Origin: Gautieria morchelliformis
Taxonomy: Eukaryota; Basidiomycota; Agaricomycetes; Gomphales; Gomphaceae
Length of the DNA: 64,000 nt
Assembly: GCA_015179125.1 (NCBI GenBank)
Contig: WHVA01000514.1
Coordinates: 1 to 64,000 of the forward strand
Direction of reading: 5' to 3'
How positions within the stretch are numbered: position 1 is the first letter of the stretch; every line of letters begins with the position of its first letter. The translations under genes were made by a program, and so were the position numbers. Under the pieces are notes generated by a model. The model was given only the letters and a program-made list of their open reading frames with translations, ran no database searches and had not been told where the DNA came from. Below, in pieces: positions 21,904-35,195 of the stretch.

Positions 21904-23716
21904 TCACAGGTTACCAACGAGCGGAAGCTGCAGCCCAGTGGGCATGACGATGATTGCGCGCGGCCGCGTGAAGTGCTCGATGTCAAAACGGCCATATCCC
22001 GTTGCTCCGCTGAATGGGCGTTAGTAGGGTACGTGATGTTGAGAGCGGATACATACCCGAGGCCGTGGACGCATACGCCCTCTTCCGGATAAAACGATGG
22101 CCCATTGACTTGTACCTGACCTATAGAAGAACTGGTCGATAAAGGCACATAAGATAAAGAAAACCCAGGAACACACCCGCATAAAGCCTCCGCGCAATCT
22201 TCATACCCTTCTCCACGTCCCTCGTCCACACAGTCCCTACAAGGGAATAATTGGTCTGATTCGCCAAATCCACGAGCTCGTCCTCTGTATCCGCGATCTT
22301 GATTGCAAACACAGGGCCGAACGTCTCCTTTTCCCACAGCGGCCAGCCGGGCTCGACGCCCAGCAAGATATGCGGCTGTACAACTGCACCATTATGCGAC
22401 ACATCGCCGACAAGAACCTCTGCGCCACGCGTGCGTGCATCGCTAAGCAGGGACACTACGTTCGAGGCCGAAGCCGAGGAGAAGAGAGGTGCGATGTGTG
22501 AGCTGGGTTGAGTGCCGGCATGAATCTTTTGCGCAATGGTCGTGAGAGCGGCGATGAGTGCCTTGGAGACGCCACGCTGGACTATGATCCGTTCACTAGA
22601 CATACAGATCTATGGCGTAGTGGTCAGTGTGTGTGATGGCGGTTGAGATGGATATGTTGAGACAAGAAGCGCAGGCGCAGTCATAGAGCGAGGACATACC
22701 TGACCGCTGTTAAACATTCCGCCATAGACGATGCTACGTGCGGCCTCCTCGACGTTCGCATCATCCAAGACCTGTATATACATAAGCATGCATCAGAAGG
22801 GAATTAACAGTATTACTCACGACAACGGCAGATTTTCCGCCAAGTTCTAGCACGCATGGCTTCAAGTACTTAGCTGCCTCGGTTGCAAGTATCTTTCCAA
22901 CCCGGTCGCTGCCTGTGAACTGCTGAAGTGTTAGACACAGCGCTGGAAACCAGAAAACGCAAATAGTCACATTGATGTGTCGGATGCGTTTATGACCGAT
23001 TATCTCGGCAACGATCTGAGGCGAGTCCTCCTTGGCGACGTGCAGGAGGTTCAGCACGCCATTCGGGAGTCCAGCCTACACAGAACCTATTCAGACCATA
23101 CAGATTAAAAGCGCACAATATCTACCTCGTGCAACACTTCGACGACAATCTCTGCACACCGTGGACTAACTTCCGACGACTTCATCACTACCGTGTTCCC
23201 GCAGGCAAGCGGGATCACGACGGCACGCGCCGCGAGATTCACAGGTGAATTAAATGGCGAAATCGCAAACACGGTCCCCCACGGTCGCTTCTCGATCACC
23301 ACAGTCCCACCCTCGAAAAGCTGGGTGGGCATCGTCTCGCCTCGCAGGTTCATCGCATTCGTCGCAGCACCCCGGAACTGTCCCACCGTCGCCATGCCCT
23401 CGAAGCCGGCCCAGTTGATGTGCGCAGCCGTCTCCGTCTGCACGGCATGCACGATGCGCTCGGCATACTTTGGGGTCTGGATAAGCTCGGCGGCTTTGAG
23501 GAAGATATCGCGCTTGTGGGTTTCACGGAGGGCTTCCCATGCAGGCTGCGCGGCGTCTGCAGCCTCGATAGCGGCAAGGACGTCCTCAGATGATGCAGAC
23601 GCTGCGCGGCCTACGACAGCTTGCGAACCACTGTTGACGACATCGTAAGTTCTCCCTGTCTGTGACGGGCGCGGTGAACCGTTGATCCATAGCTGCGCGA
23701 CGATTGGAAGAGACAT
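21904..23716 (-). CDS. Aldehyde dehydrogenase, salicylaldehyde/vanillin dehydrogenase-like
   Basis: An NAD(P)-dependent oxidation of an (aromatic) aldehyde to the acid is predicted. The start ATG is at 23,714-23,716 ([19 protein letters not shown]). Landmarks in order: the cofactor-binding region around [20 protein letters not shown] and [36 protein letters not shown], the catalytic glutamate in [13 protein letters not shown], the catalytic cysteine in [13 protein letters not shown] (codon near 22,605), [16 protein letters not shown] and the C-terminal [18 protein letters not shown], with the stop TGA at 21,904-21,906. There are about seven exons with introns of roughly 45-75 bp, and a total near 490 residues fits the family. 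No disabling change was found. The substrate is inferred from overall likeness to the salicylaldehyde dehydrogenase subgroup only. A decayed copy lies at 29.5-31.1 kb and a diverged one at 50.2-52.3 kb. Confidence 0.88.
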
Positions 23717-25735
23717 ATTTGTCGCCCCACATCCAAACCTTGGCCTCTTTATAGCTCTTGCATTTCATCTAAATGTACTCCGATGAATAGAGAGAGCGCT
23801 TCCTGCATCATGATCAAGGACAAGAGCATTTCGGCTCTAGGGCGGGAGGCGGCTGCCTGTGGTTGCCTGACCCTGTGCCTTACGCGCAGTAACCAATGGC
23901 AACGGAGGCTTAAGACCTGAGGTTCGACGAGGAAGATGAGGTCAAGGTAGGTATATGTACAGGATGGGTACATACCTGATATTCAGAAGAAGAGCCCTGT
24001 GAGGATGGCGCGTACAAAATCTTAGATACATACCTAGGTTCGGAGGAAACTACCATGGCTAAGCAACGTTCTTCCCAACCAACACCAACAGCCCTTTAAC
24101 AAATTACTTATTTGGGGGTTTGTTGGGGTTATGTCACCGGTTGACGGCATATCAGAAAACCTTCACGAGGTATACTCGACCCTGCAATGGTGCCCACAGC
24201 TCTTCACAATGTCACAAACGTGACTCGTCCATTGCTTGCTGCACCGGTATCGTATTGCCAATTAATCTTACTCGTCCTCGGGTGTCCAAGGAAATTGCAA
24301 CTGTTTACACGGCTATCTACCGTTTGTTTCCCATGTGCTGCCGGCTACTTACTGACTACGCGACCTGACCTGATAGCCGCCGGGTTTGGCTTTAGAAGGC
24401 TCGAAGACTCGAACGGGTACAGTAAGGAGCGTACTCATGACCAAGTACCAATACAGTACAAGATATGTATTGTATGAGCGGCGTAGCCCAGCGCCCTCAG
24501 TCGTCCTCATTGCTTTTGGAGACCATCGAATGGGAACTTGAGGTTTTACGATTGTCCTTCCCGCCGTCACCTGTGCCCGCGAACTCATCATGAAATGTCT
24601 CTCAAACCCAAAGATGCACTCGAGGCTCAGCTTTGGAAGTAACTGTTTATCGATCCTTAATTGCCAGGCCACCCGAGCATTGTGATCCTTTTTCGTACCC
24701 TCGAAGCTAGCTACCTCATTCTCTTTCTCCTCGAGTGGTCTGTCTCTGAGAAGGACCTCCCCCACCTTCTCGGAACTGGCATGCGATTGCGCTGATGCAC
24801 GTGTCCGAAACCCTAGCCCCTCCCCTCCCTCCCTGGCCTACCTATCTGCCGCTCCTCCTCCCTGCTCCTCCTCCCCGTACCCCCAGCTATTTCCATCTGT
24901 TCGCTTCCATCTTTGGGCCCGAATATATATCTGATTTTTTCCAGCTGCGATTGCCTCATTACCGTGACAGGGAGCCTGAAATATTGATCGTCACAGAATC
25001 GCGGATAGCGTCTCGTCATCGTCTGATCAACTTTACTCACATTGTTGCGCAGGGTCTTCGTTCCTGCCAGCGCATCAATAGCAATAGGGACGTGCTCCTC
25101 TCTGTTCACTCCTTATCGCCAGTCACACGAACAAACCTTGGCACACTTGGGGGCCTTCTACGATCCCAAGCTTCTGTGCATTATCTTCACGTTGCCATCT
25201 GGAGGTGAGTTCTGGTGAAGCGCTCTTGCTCATAAATTTGTGTACTTGGAGTCTTTGTTAGTCGCGGTAAGATGAGGTTCAGTCGGTCGGCATGATCAGT
25301 CTTGGCACTAGAATAAACCAGGCTCTCCAATGAGATAACCCCGGGCTCAGATAAAAGGCGTCAATAGACACTAAGGCGATGGGTCGACAGAGCTGACAGA
25401 GCTTCCCGGAGGCAGACACCTCCGCGCTGATGGCGCATTGAGTCAACTGTTTTAACTTTCCGTGAGGGTGATGTATGCGCACTCCATTATGAATCGCAAT
25501 GCAGCTAAGAATTAGCCAATCCAAACCTGTTTCACGATTCACACGACAAACCCCAGAATTTGAGATACTTGAAGTCACACGGCGGGTCTGCATGTGAAGA
25601 CTGGTCGAAACGGCACCGTAATTGATGAGTTTATGAAGAACTGTACTACATGTCTCAAACAACATGGGGTGGTATAATGAGCTTGTCTAGCCCAGTGCCT
25701 ATACGACCCAGGACGTGTGTCAAGGACGTCTGACC
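23717..25735. other. Intergenic, no gene supported
   Basis: Two frames of about 138 codons (minus 24,349-24,765; plus 24,795-25,208) lie back to back, but neither has a recognisable domain or convincing splice continuation, so I do not call them. The stretch is the 5' flank of the aldehyde dehydrogenase and the 3' flank of the carboxypeptidase. A pyrimidine-rich tract lies at about 24,815-24,880. Confidence 0.45.
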
Positions 25736-28346
25736 TCACGGGTTCGCCCTAAAGCCCATCAGGTACTCCATTATCTGGAACGCAGCCTGCGGGGAGTATT
25801 GTGGTACCCTAACCCAAAGCGATAAAATAATCAGCCTTATGAGAGTACTTTGCACGCGCCGGCTTACATATGTCCACTCAGGTCAACTTCGAAGTATGTG
25901 AGGCCTAGGAAAAGCGATCAAGATCGGAAGTGTAACGTGCCGTATGTCCAAGTTACATACCGCGCTCGTTGTGCATGTTACCAAGAGCTCCGACGCCGTC
26001 TACGAGGAAACTATCGTTTGCGATGGGCGTTTGGAAGCCCTGCATGCCACCCCCTGCATCCCATTTCCATGGCTTTAGCATTTACAGAAAGCTTGAAGGA
26101 GACAGGGCAGTTCAAACAAACGCACAGGTCATGCTAAGCGAAGAATAATGTTAGCTACTTGGCGGGAGGCAGCGGATATTGCATTGAGCACGTACTTCTG
26201 AATAACGATCCGAGTTCTGTTGGTAGCAAGACGGGCATATGAGCCATCCACACGTCTCAATTTTCATAACAAAGAACTACACTCACCCCTCCGCGATCAA
26301 GATGAAATCCTGCAAGTCGCTCATCAGCTTTAGCATAACGCTCACGAGTGTATAACAGGGCTAACCGCAAGCCCATGCACGACAACCGTTCTGGCCGACT
26401 TTTCAATCACATTGGGCAGAACCGTCAATGCAGATGGGAGGGATCCGTCCCCCTGCGGGAATACGTTGATATTCGAGCACTCCGTCCAGCTTACATTCAG
26501 CGGTGCATGAATCGCGAGCTTCACGTCCTGTCTGTCAAAATAGAGCGGCGATAACTGGGTCTGAGGGAACGAGCCAGGGAAACCAAGAACGTCCCAGAGA
26601 ATTGGGAATGTGTCGAAGATGCGGTAGATGTTGAAGGCGGGATTGATGATGAGGGCGGCGTTGAAAATCGCGTCCCAGACATCGCAGCCTGGGTCGAATT
26701 CGACGGATTTGCCAGGGAGGGGTAGAAGCCCTTTGGGAGGGTAGGTGACATGTTTTTCGAAGTAATCGGCATAGTTGCAGCGTACGGCAGTGGCTTGCAA
26801 TTCATTTTTGAATGTCTCGCTAAAGGGGAGAGGAGGGGTAGGTTGACTCTCTCTAATGGAGGTTTTGGGATGTTCTTACTTGAATGCAAAGACATTTTCG
26901 TATTTGTTCACCTATGTTATGATATCAGAGCCACAGGGTTGAATTAAATGAGTGTCAAGTCAAATGTATAACTGAAGTGACACCTTACAAAATTCACTGC
27001 TGGGATCTGCTCTTGTACGACGTCCCAGGACAAAGAGGCTAGAATGACGTGTAAGAACAAACCTAGAAGTCCAGGGAAATTTACTGACGATCACTGATCC
27101 AGATGCCCTGGAGATCCAAGTCAACTACTCCGGGATTCTCATAAATGTAATTGGCGATGTCTTGTAGACCAGAACATGTAAGTAAAAGGCTTTCAATAAA
27201 TGCTGTAGATGCTGACAGGGTACGTATGTCCCTGCGTACTTGAATTATCGAAAAACCATGGTCAGCCCCAGAAACTCATGAGGGATTCGAACACGCACAC
27301 TCTCGCCAGTTAGATACAGCTTTTTCCCCTTGAGCTCCGAGAAAATCTCGAGGAACTGCTGCATGAATCCTGCAAGTTGTGCCGCGAGGTCATCCTCGTT
27401 CTGAGGGACAAAATGCCATTCAGATGAAATTCAACGCTGGCTATGACCCAGCAGCATTACCAGGATGTTCGGCACTCCCTGACTGAATCCAGTGCCGACA
27501 GGCTGCTCCACCCAGAGAACGCTGCTCAGATTCGTCCAACTGAACTGGTTGACAATGGGAACGGCAGTCCCTGGCGCCCAGCTAAAAGGCTATACGGAAA
27601 TGAACGGAGATTAACTGGAAGAACGAGCTTCAATAATGGAAGATCTTCTTACGCCATTTTCTTGCGATAAACCCTCGAGGGATGAGCTGCGCAATGATGA
27701 GTGGAACTAATGACGTTGATGGTGACACCGAAACTAACCATCCTGGTCCTCCATTTGTCCTGCAAGTTCAGACATAAATAGAACCGCATCAAGACGTGGT
27801 GCACCGAATGACAGGACAAACCAGAAGATAATGTCATCCAGGCTTCCTTGCGGCCCGGGTGGGAAAAACCAGAAAAAAAGCTTAATTGCACAGCCCCGGC
27901 CGAGTCACCTCAGATTGTTGCACATGGAGCCAAATAATGTTCTCACCTTGCGTGTCTCGCTGGCATTACCACTAATAGGGATCAGACCGGCCCAGCTTGG
28001 ACCTACATCGAAGGACACCTGGGGAATGTTCTTGCCGTCGACGAAAAACTCTAGATGTGGTGAATACCATCTCTGAGAACGAATAGGACGAAATCAAAGG
28101 GCCTGAGTATGTACCAGATGCCTTCGGGTTTGAGAAGGTTATGTTCTTGGGCCCCGCGGCGCGTTTTTGGACGTGGGATGTCGCGACGTCGGCAATGGGT
28201 CCCGGGGCGAGGTCAAGCAAGGTAGCTCGCCTCGCTTCTGCTGCTAACTGTTGGCGAGCTCGCATCTGCGCAGGCGTGATCTGACGCGCCTGTGCTTGTA
28301 AGCACAATATAGCGAGTACGAGCGCACTGAGCAGCGCGTTCAGCAT
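25736..28346 (-). CDS. Secreted serine carboxypeptidase, peptidase family S10
   Basis: The enzyme removes C-terminal residues from peptides, probably outside the cell or in the vacuole. The ATG at 28,344-28,346 opens a signal peptide ([20 protein letters not shown]). After [17 protein letters not shown], splicing joins TNGGPG to [12 protein letters not shown], the S10 oxyanion/substrate motif. [15 protein letters not shown] follows, then TGES joined to YAGTYVP, which holds the catalytic serine (near 27,300). DLQGIWISD, a long exon with [11 protein letters not shown], the aspartate in [12 protein letters not shown] (split by an intron), [15 protein letters not shown] and the catalytic histidine in VDLSGHM follow, ending [15 protein letters not shown] and TGA at 25,736-25,738. 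At least ten introns of about 45-70 bp were placed with GT-AG ends. All three catalytic residues are present and no lesion was seen. Confidence 0.9.
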
Positions 28347-29539
28347 GTTGGTTGAGATGGGGCAAGGTGCTTGCTTGTGGCATGTGGTGGTGGCCGCTCA
28401 TATATACCGTTTCGACTTCGAAATTATTATTACCACTCGACTAGTATTAGTATATAGCATAGAGTAGACACGTGTCCGAAACAGTCACACCAGGGCCGAA
28501 GTAAGCGCGCCCCACATGGATGCATACTTAAGTATGTATTGCACTGTCCAACACCCACTCAAGCGGCTACGGAAATGGGGCACTGGCAGTTACATGTTGC
28601 AGCGGAATCACCACTACTCTATGTCTTTTGCCTTTCGCCGATCAATTCATTTACATAATTAATCATGATGAGTGCCGATCTTCGTCAACGTGTGCTCGAT
28701 CACAGTGTGGGATGCGTGGCAGATAGCTTGGTTCGCTGTTGCTCTCCTATTCGTCTTGTTGATAATTCACTGCGCAAGTACGGCGTCATACGGGGGTCAT
28801 CCTGCCGTCACCGTCATACGTCAGATATGCTCCACTGTACGGGGCCTGGTTCGCCAGTAAGTATCACGTGAGAGTTGCTGTAACCTGACCATCACTACAC
28901 TAATTAGAAGCCTGACCCAAGCTGGACCGTCTGAAAATAGGTGCCAAGTCACAACCTGAACCAAAATCATCAGTGATACTGGTAACGGAATTCCAACAGA
29001 TGAGCTCGTATGCAGTACTACAGAGAGCTCGTTTCCCTCCTCATCCAGAGCGCCAAATTGATAGTCAAAGGCGGTTGAGAGGTATTAAGCAGATTCATGG
29101 TAGAAAGGTAACAGATGACAGGCTTGTACGCCATGTGAATGCGTTTTGACGTGCTAGCTCTTGAATATATGCGTGGTAATATGCTGGAGTAAGTGGGATC
29201 CGGACCAACGAGGTCATAAGGTGTGATGAGTCGCGACCTGACAGTATACTATGGCAGGTGAGTACAAAAAACATGCCTGCTGGCTATTGACATTTTATAA
29301 GGCCCCTAGCTCTGATTCATACCATCGTTGACATGGTGAATGACGAGCACCCTCCAGTTCGTAACCTCCAGAGCACTCATCGTAGACCGCACTCTCGGCT
29401 CGATATTATATGAGTGTTTCAATTATCGCACCAACGTCTTACTTACTACCATGTACAACGTTATCATACGGCCATCCTTATACTGTAAAGCCTATCGTTT
29501 TGTTAATTGTCTCTGGTGACATATACATGTCTTGGGCAT
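28347..29539. other. Intergenic, no gene supported
   Basis: This is the 5' flank of the carboxypeptidase gene. A short frame near 28,665-28,871 has no domain. The rest shows no recognisable gene or repeat. Confidence 0.45.
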
Positions 29540-31147
29540 AGATGACTGACGAGCGGAAGCCGCAGCTTGGAGGGCCGATGATCGCAGCGCGTTGCCTCGT
29601 GAAGTGCTCGAGAAGCGACCGAATCCAGTTAGCTGGGCAAGAAAAAATGAATAGTGTCAGTATGCAACATACTTGGTGTGGATTAGAACGAATACGCACC
29701 CAAGGCCCTGAACGCAATGACGCATGCACCGAGTTCTGCAGCTACTGTAGGTGCGTTGATCTGAATCTGACCTTTAAGACACAAATAGTAATCAGGACCC
29801 TCCGTGTACTAGGGAAAAACTCAAGAAGATAAAAATCCTAGAAACTCACCTACATGGACCTTCCGCGCAAGACTCAACCCCTTACCCAGGTCTCTCGTCC
29901 ACAGAGAGCCTATAAACGAATAATCCGTCTGATGGGCTAATTCAATTAGATCGTCCTCCGTATCCGCAATCTTGATTGCAAACACAGACCCAAACGACTC
30001 AGTCTCCCACAGCGGCCAGGCTCGACACCCAGCAGAATGTGGGGCTGTAGGAGAGCACCGTGATTCGCGAGGTCGCCGACGAGGACCTCGTTGGGCTCGA
30101 TACCAGCACGGATCTTTTGCACGATGGTCGTGAGAGCGGTGATAAACGCTTCGGAGACGCCACGCTGGACGATGACCCGTTCGGTGGACAAACAGACCTG
30201 TGGCATAGTGATTAGTGTGTGTGCGCGTTACTGTGCCGCTAGTAGGGGCTGGGAGTTCATACCTGACTACTGTGGATCATGCGGCCAAAGATGATGCTAC
30301 GGACGGCCTCTTCGACATCCGCATCGTCCAAAACCTGTGCATGGATAAGAGCATGTGGGGAGAGCCATTCATGTACTCATGACAACGGCAGCTTTTCCAG
30401 CCGGTGGAGTCTAAATCCTCACACTTATGTGCCAGATGCGTTTATCGCCAATTATATTAGCAACGGCCTTTGGTGACCGTGCGTCCTCTACGGCGACGTG
30501 AATGAGGTTCACTCTTCGGAAGCCCATCCTCTGCAAAGCTCATCTATATCAACCGTGTCACCGCGTACAAGACGTACCTTGTACAAGGCGTCAACGACAA
30601 TTTCTGCACATCGTAGACAAAACTCGGACGACTTGAGCACCACAGTGTTCCCACAGGCAAGGGGAATCTCAATAGCACATGCCATGAGAGCCATAGGGGA
30701 ATTAAAGGCCGCCATCGCAAACACGGTGCCCCAGGGTCTCTCTATCAGTACTGTCCCCCCGTCAAGGGAGCCGTCGGTATCGTCTCACCCCGCAGGTTCA
30801 TCACAGCATCCCGAAACTGTCCCGCAGTCGTCATGGGGTCCATGGCGGTCCAAAGCTTTGGGCGGCGGCGTCCTCTTGCACGGCATCCACGGCGCGCTTC
30901 ACCAGGTCTGGTTACTCGAGGAGCTTAGCGGCTTTGAGTAAGATATCAAAGGCTGAGCGAAGGGTTTCCCATGCCGGCTATGCGGCATCAGCAGCCTCGA
31001 TAGCGGCAAGGACGCCTTCAGACGACGCACATGCAGCGCAACCTACGACAGCGTACGCCGCCGCCTGTTGCGCACATCGTAAATTTGCCCCGTGCTCGAC
31101 GGCCGCGGCGAGCTGTTGAACCAAAGCTGGGAAACTCGGAGAGACAT
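29540..31147 (-). pseudogene. Aldehyde dehydrogenase pseudogene (relative of the 22-24 kb gene)
   Basis: The sequence follows the intact aldehyde dehydrogenase in the same orientation. It opens with MSLRVSQLWFNSSPRPSS at 31,145-31,147, then shows scattered matches in different frames: [48 protein letters not shown], then QVCLSTERVIVQRGVSEAF including the active-site cysteine, and [11 protein letters not shown]. Several frameshifts and stops separate these, and the glycine-rich E-motif exon is largely lost around 30,280-30,480. It arose by duplication of the same ancestral gene, and the order of events relative to the inverted duplication next to it is not clear. Confidence 0.85.
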
Positions 31148-31439
31148 GATTTGCTGTTGCTCCTCCCGAAGTACATTCTTCGTCGCGTATTGGCCGGCGA
31201 GGGCAGGGCCATGTGGAGTACGCGACACCGCCGCCCTCCACGCTCTCACCGCTCCCGCTTTTGTTGATGTAGGATGGACGGCTTGTTTATATGCAAAGGG
31301 GAATACCGTATACTGCGCTCGTTCCTCTTGCTGGCATCTTCTACACCCGGCGCATACACACGCACACCCCACCGTCCCCTCCACCGTCAGACACACCGGA
31401 AACATCTTTATAAGTCCATGTCCGTGGGCGGGAGAGGGA

Positions 31440-31943
31440 GGCGGGAGATCTGGGAGGGGAGGCTGTTAGTATTATATGAGGGGAGTGGTAAAGGCAGAGA
31501 CGCCGACTTGCGAAGCTTGCCAGTTGCCACAGTAGCGACGAAACGGTCCACCACTTCCTAAGACAGTGTCCGGCGTACAAGAAGCAGCGGCACCAACTGG
31601 AGAAGACGCTGAGACGCGGAGCGAGGTCGGTCAGCACACTTCTGAACAGACCGAAAGCACTAGCACCCCTTTTTCAGTACATAAATGCGACCGGCAGATT
31701 CAGGCAGACGTTTGGAGACGTCGCCCTACGGGGCGGAGGGAATTAGACGAGCAGGCCCGTGCAGATCGCGCGGAAAGCCACAGAACCTCGCTTTGCATAA
31801 GCATGGGCTCACTCGGGACGCAAGTCCACGGGTACATGCGGAGATAGACACGAGGAAGCGGTTAGAAAGCAGGAGCAAACGGAACAAATGTATGCCTCGT
31901 CTTACACAGGGCACGGCCCCAATAGACAAAAATGGAAAAAAAA
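31440..31943 (+). mobile_element. LINE 3' end with poly(A)
   Basis: A 5'-truncated LINE insert. It encodes the C-terminal ORF2 zinc-finger region (CHSSDETVHHFLRQCPAY) followed by a basic helix and FRQTFGDVAL, then stops at about 31,745, with a 3' UTR and an A-rich tail at 31,928-31,943. The reverse transcriptase is absent. It lies in arm 2 exactly where arm 1 is uninterrupted (around 13,285), so the insertion came after the duplication. A frame slip is visible just before the zinc finger. Confidence 0.75.
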
Positions 31944-32559
31944 AAAAAATGAGGGGAGGTGAACTGACAGTTGGAGTAGACGGGTAAAATGCGTAGTAAT
32001 AATGGCGTGAGAGATGGGCGAGTGGATGGTGTGGGCAGGAGGACGCAACGACATGTTCGTACCACGCGACGACCATGACGACATCAGGGCTTGTTGGCTG
32101 TGTCTGTGTCTGTGTCATGCTCCTCGTTGTAACTGCCACAATTCTTCATTACTCTCAATCCGAAACTCAGGCGCAAAGTATAGAGTGTGCATGTTTGTAT
32201 TAGTTTGGTAGGGTGCGAGTGCCAACCTCCGCAAGGCCCGGCTCACAGCGGCCTACGCGTCGCCTTGTGCCAGTGAGAGCGCGCAGACCCTGCAAGCCAC
32301 TTCGTTAAGTGTCCGAGTGACCCGCTTTGCCAACATCTGATGTAACCACGCACGACCTTCGCTTAGAATCATCAGTATCCAGGTGACGCAAATCAAGGAA
32401 ACCGCTACGAAATTCGATGGCAATGTGCGTGTATCTGGGTGGTGTTGTTTATATTTGACAGGGAATCCAATCAGGTTTCAATAGCTTGAGACGGTGTTCC
32501 AAGCTAGCTGACGTTTTGATTTACGACAGCTACAATTTTTTCCAATCTAAATTAGAGGA
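31944..32559. other. Inserted sequence without gene in arm 2
   Basis: This part of the approximately 1.1-kb insertion follows the poly(A) and has no counterpart in arm 1. No coding potential or repeat is recognisable. It could be a second insertion or further LINE-associated sequence. Confidence 0.4.
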
Positions 32560-33424
32560 TGACTGCAAAAGCATGCCGGAGGTCCAATACCGACTATTCT
32601 CGCTAGGTCGCGCTGTCGTCATTCTAATAATATCATGCTAAGCAACACGTCGCAGATCACCTCAGTAGCTGCTTCGGCGGCCACCGGGAACAGCTTTACA
32701 TCACAATCACAGCTGATACACCGGATGCACAATGTACGGAAACCATGTCGTTTTGCCCCACGTCTTACCCAATAATAGTCTTCACGCTCAGCCGGCCTCT
32801 TCCACTATACACAGGACACCGATTTGGGAGCTTTTTTCGTGTTTATATATATAAATACTGCCACGATGAGATGATGCCTCTGCTGAGATTATCTGACATC
32901 ACCATCGAATCAAAACATCATACTCAGAGATTAAACAAATTTACGCGGTAATCCCCACTGCTTCCTCGCGTTCATTGAAAGGATGGTGATGCGGAACGGT
33001 GCCATCGATCATCTTCGTCATACGAGGTGAGCTTGCCGCAGTTTGTTTTCATATGACATTCTGCTCACTCTGAATTGTCAATGAGGACCACTTCATGCCG
33101 TTCGACCTCAAACTGCTTAAAAGGATCTCCAAAAGGCTTCCGAGTCACTTCCAGCCCATGCCGGATGTGATAAACATATTCAGGCGGCTAACCATATCTG
33201 ATGGTTCTACCTTGCCTTCGCTGAATTGATTCTCTGCATGATTTATCTTCCATCATAATGTCCCGGCAAAATCTGTGAATGTGAAACGCTCACTGATATA
33301 GAATGCTGTGACCTGGCAACACCCAAGGCCAGGATCTCATATATACTCCTTCCGTGGTCTGATACTCCCCACATCGCTACACAAAATTTCCGTCGTCTGT
33401 ATCTCAGTTTTCCTTTCATATACC

Positions 33425-35195
33425 ATGGCTCAAGTGGACGTCTCGGCTGCTGATATCCAGGTGCTATCAGACAAGTACGTATGCACTTGCTCCATTGAGT
33501 GAGACGCAGAAGAACTTACCTGAACTAGCTTTGCGTTCAACTGTGTCAATTTCGTCGCGCTTGGTATGCGAACACTCTCTCTATTCCACAATTTCCATAG
33601 CTCATAGCCAGTTCCACAGCGCTGCTCATATACGACATTCTTCTCACACTGCCATCTGAGATCAGGCACATTTGGCGCAAGAACGTCAAATCGGCTCCAT
33701 TCTCTATTTACTCGCTCGTTACCTGCCCTTGGCTTTGCTTCTTGGTGCTATATATAACAGTCTAGCTACCATATCCTTTGAGGTGATTATGAAGGCTCTC
33801 TTGCGTAGCAACCCCTACTGAACTTTATGAGTATCTAGTATGACTTTCATTTCTAAGGAAGAAGCAACCTAGAGACTCATATATTTGAAGGCAATGTAAT
33901 AATATAGTTCGCCTAGGTGATGCTTTGAATGTTCCTTCTCTGATTGGAATACAGGGTGAGTGATTATATGCATATATTTCTCAAATAGAATTATTAACAC
34001 AAATTATCTAGGCCTCCTGCTAGCTCGCACCTATGCTATTTCCTTTCAGAATCACAGAGTTTTGGGGGTTCTTGGGCTGCTTTTTCTTGTTACTATTATC
34101 ATTGAAGTGGTATGTCTCTGTCCACACTTTGTATAAATAGCATATACTTATTTCACTGGATATAGTATATGTCTGTTTTGGTGAACTGCAATCCCACTAA
34201 TATGGTTTCTTTGTCAGTGTTGACTAGGAATTTCTGCCCATATTTATTCTAACAACTTTTTCAGATGTAAGATGAAAGGGCCTACATTTGCCCAATTTGT
34301 CTCTGAATACCTTTGACAGTCGCCACCATCAATAATGTTATTGTAATCCTTTTTGACACTGGAGTTGTGATAGTAACCATTCTGAGCACAACTGAAACCT
34401 TGAGACATTGGAGGAAAAGTGACATTTTGGATAAGAAATCACTCATTAGGTTATTGATTTACCAAGGTGAGTATATACTATATCTCTTATGTACCATATC
34501 ACTAATCTACAGATAAGGCTTTGTCAGATATGGGTATGGAATATTATTCCCATGAAATGTTGTATATCTCATTCATATCCAGATTTGTACTTTCAATTAC
34601 TTTGACTGATACTATCACAATTGAGGTATTGTTCTTACAAGTTATTGAGCTTTTAGGACTTACTTTGTGTACTTTTACATTTCAGGTATTGAGGGTATGT
34701 AATACATTGATCATGATAATAAAATGACTAATATCAGTGCTTTCATGGTATAAGCCAAGCCTTGCTGGCATCTTAAACCCTCTTCAGAATAGGTAACTTC
34801 TGAGCAAGTTAAAAAGAAAGACATGATTGTACTAACAGTGCACATACAGCTTGTCAATAATTATCATCTGCCGCTTCCACCTAACTCTCAAAGAGAGACA
34901 GAGTCAACTTAACACCACCTCATTACCTACTCTTTCCTTGACCAGTTTCCAAGCAGCTACACAAAGTGCTCACAATGCCATAGTAGCTGAATTTGGGAAC
35001 CCGCGCTTGAGCCAGGACTTTAGTGCTGAGACTTTGGAGGACAATGTGGATGATCAGGAAAGCTGGCAGTCATATAGTGAGGTTGGGTCAGCTGGGATAG
35101 AGTTGGATGAGTATCCTTGGGTGACCGGATATCCTGGAGATGTAGAAATGGCTGGGCCTATTGATTCCAGTGAGTCACCTTCAGGCACAGATTAA
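33425..35195 (+). pseudogene. DUF6533-type membrane protein, copy B, frameshifted
   Basis: The paralogue of the gene at 10.8-12.5 kb. It starts MAQVDVSAADIQVLSD at 33,425 and, after two introns (33,480-33,533 and 33,565-33,620), gives FAFNCVNFVAL joined to ALLIYDILLTLPSEIRHIW. The last exon (34,851-35,195) ends ESPSGTD. Aligning the first membrane exon with copy A shows one base fewer after gtcaaa near 33,690, which shifts the frame and leads to a stop near 33,765. The remaining exons (TVATINNVIVILFDTGVV, ICRFHLTLKERQSQ) still look protein-like. Either this copy is a young pseudogene or the base is a sequencing error. Confidence 0.65.

Noticed and set aside
24349..25208. Pair of divergent frames of about 138 codons
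   Set aside because: No domain, no splice continuation and no partner in the window; possible chance frames.
27280..27310. tRNA T-arm-like ggattcgaacacg
   Set aside because: It lies in a carboxypeptidase intron and no acceptor, D-arm or anticodon stem could be folded by eye.
31685..31987. 100-codon frame ending in the A-rich tract
   Set aside because: Overlaps the LINE ORF2 end in another frame and runs into the poly(A), so it is a shadow frame.
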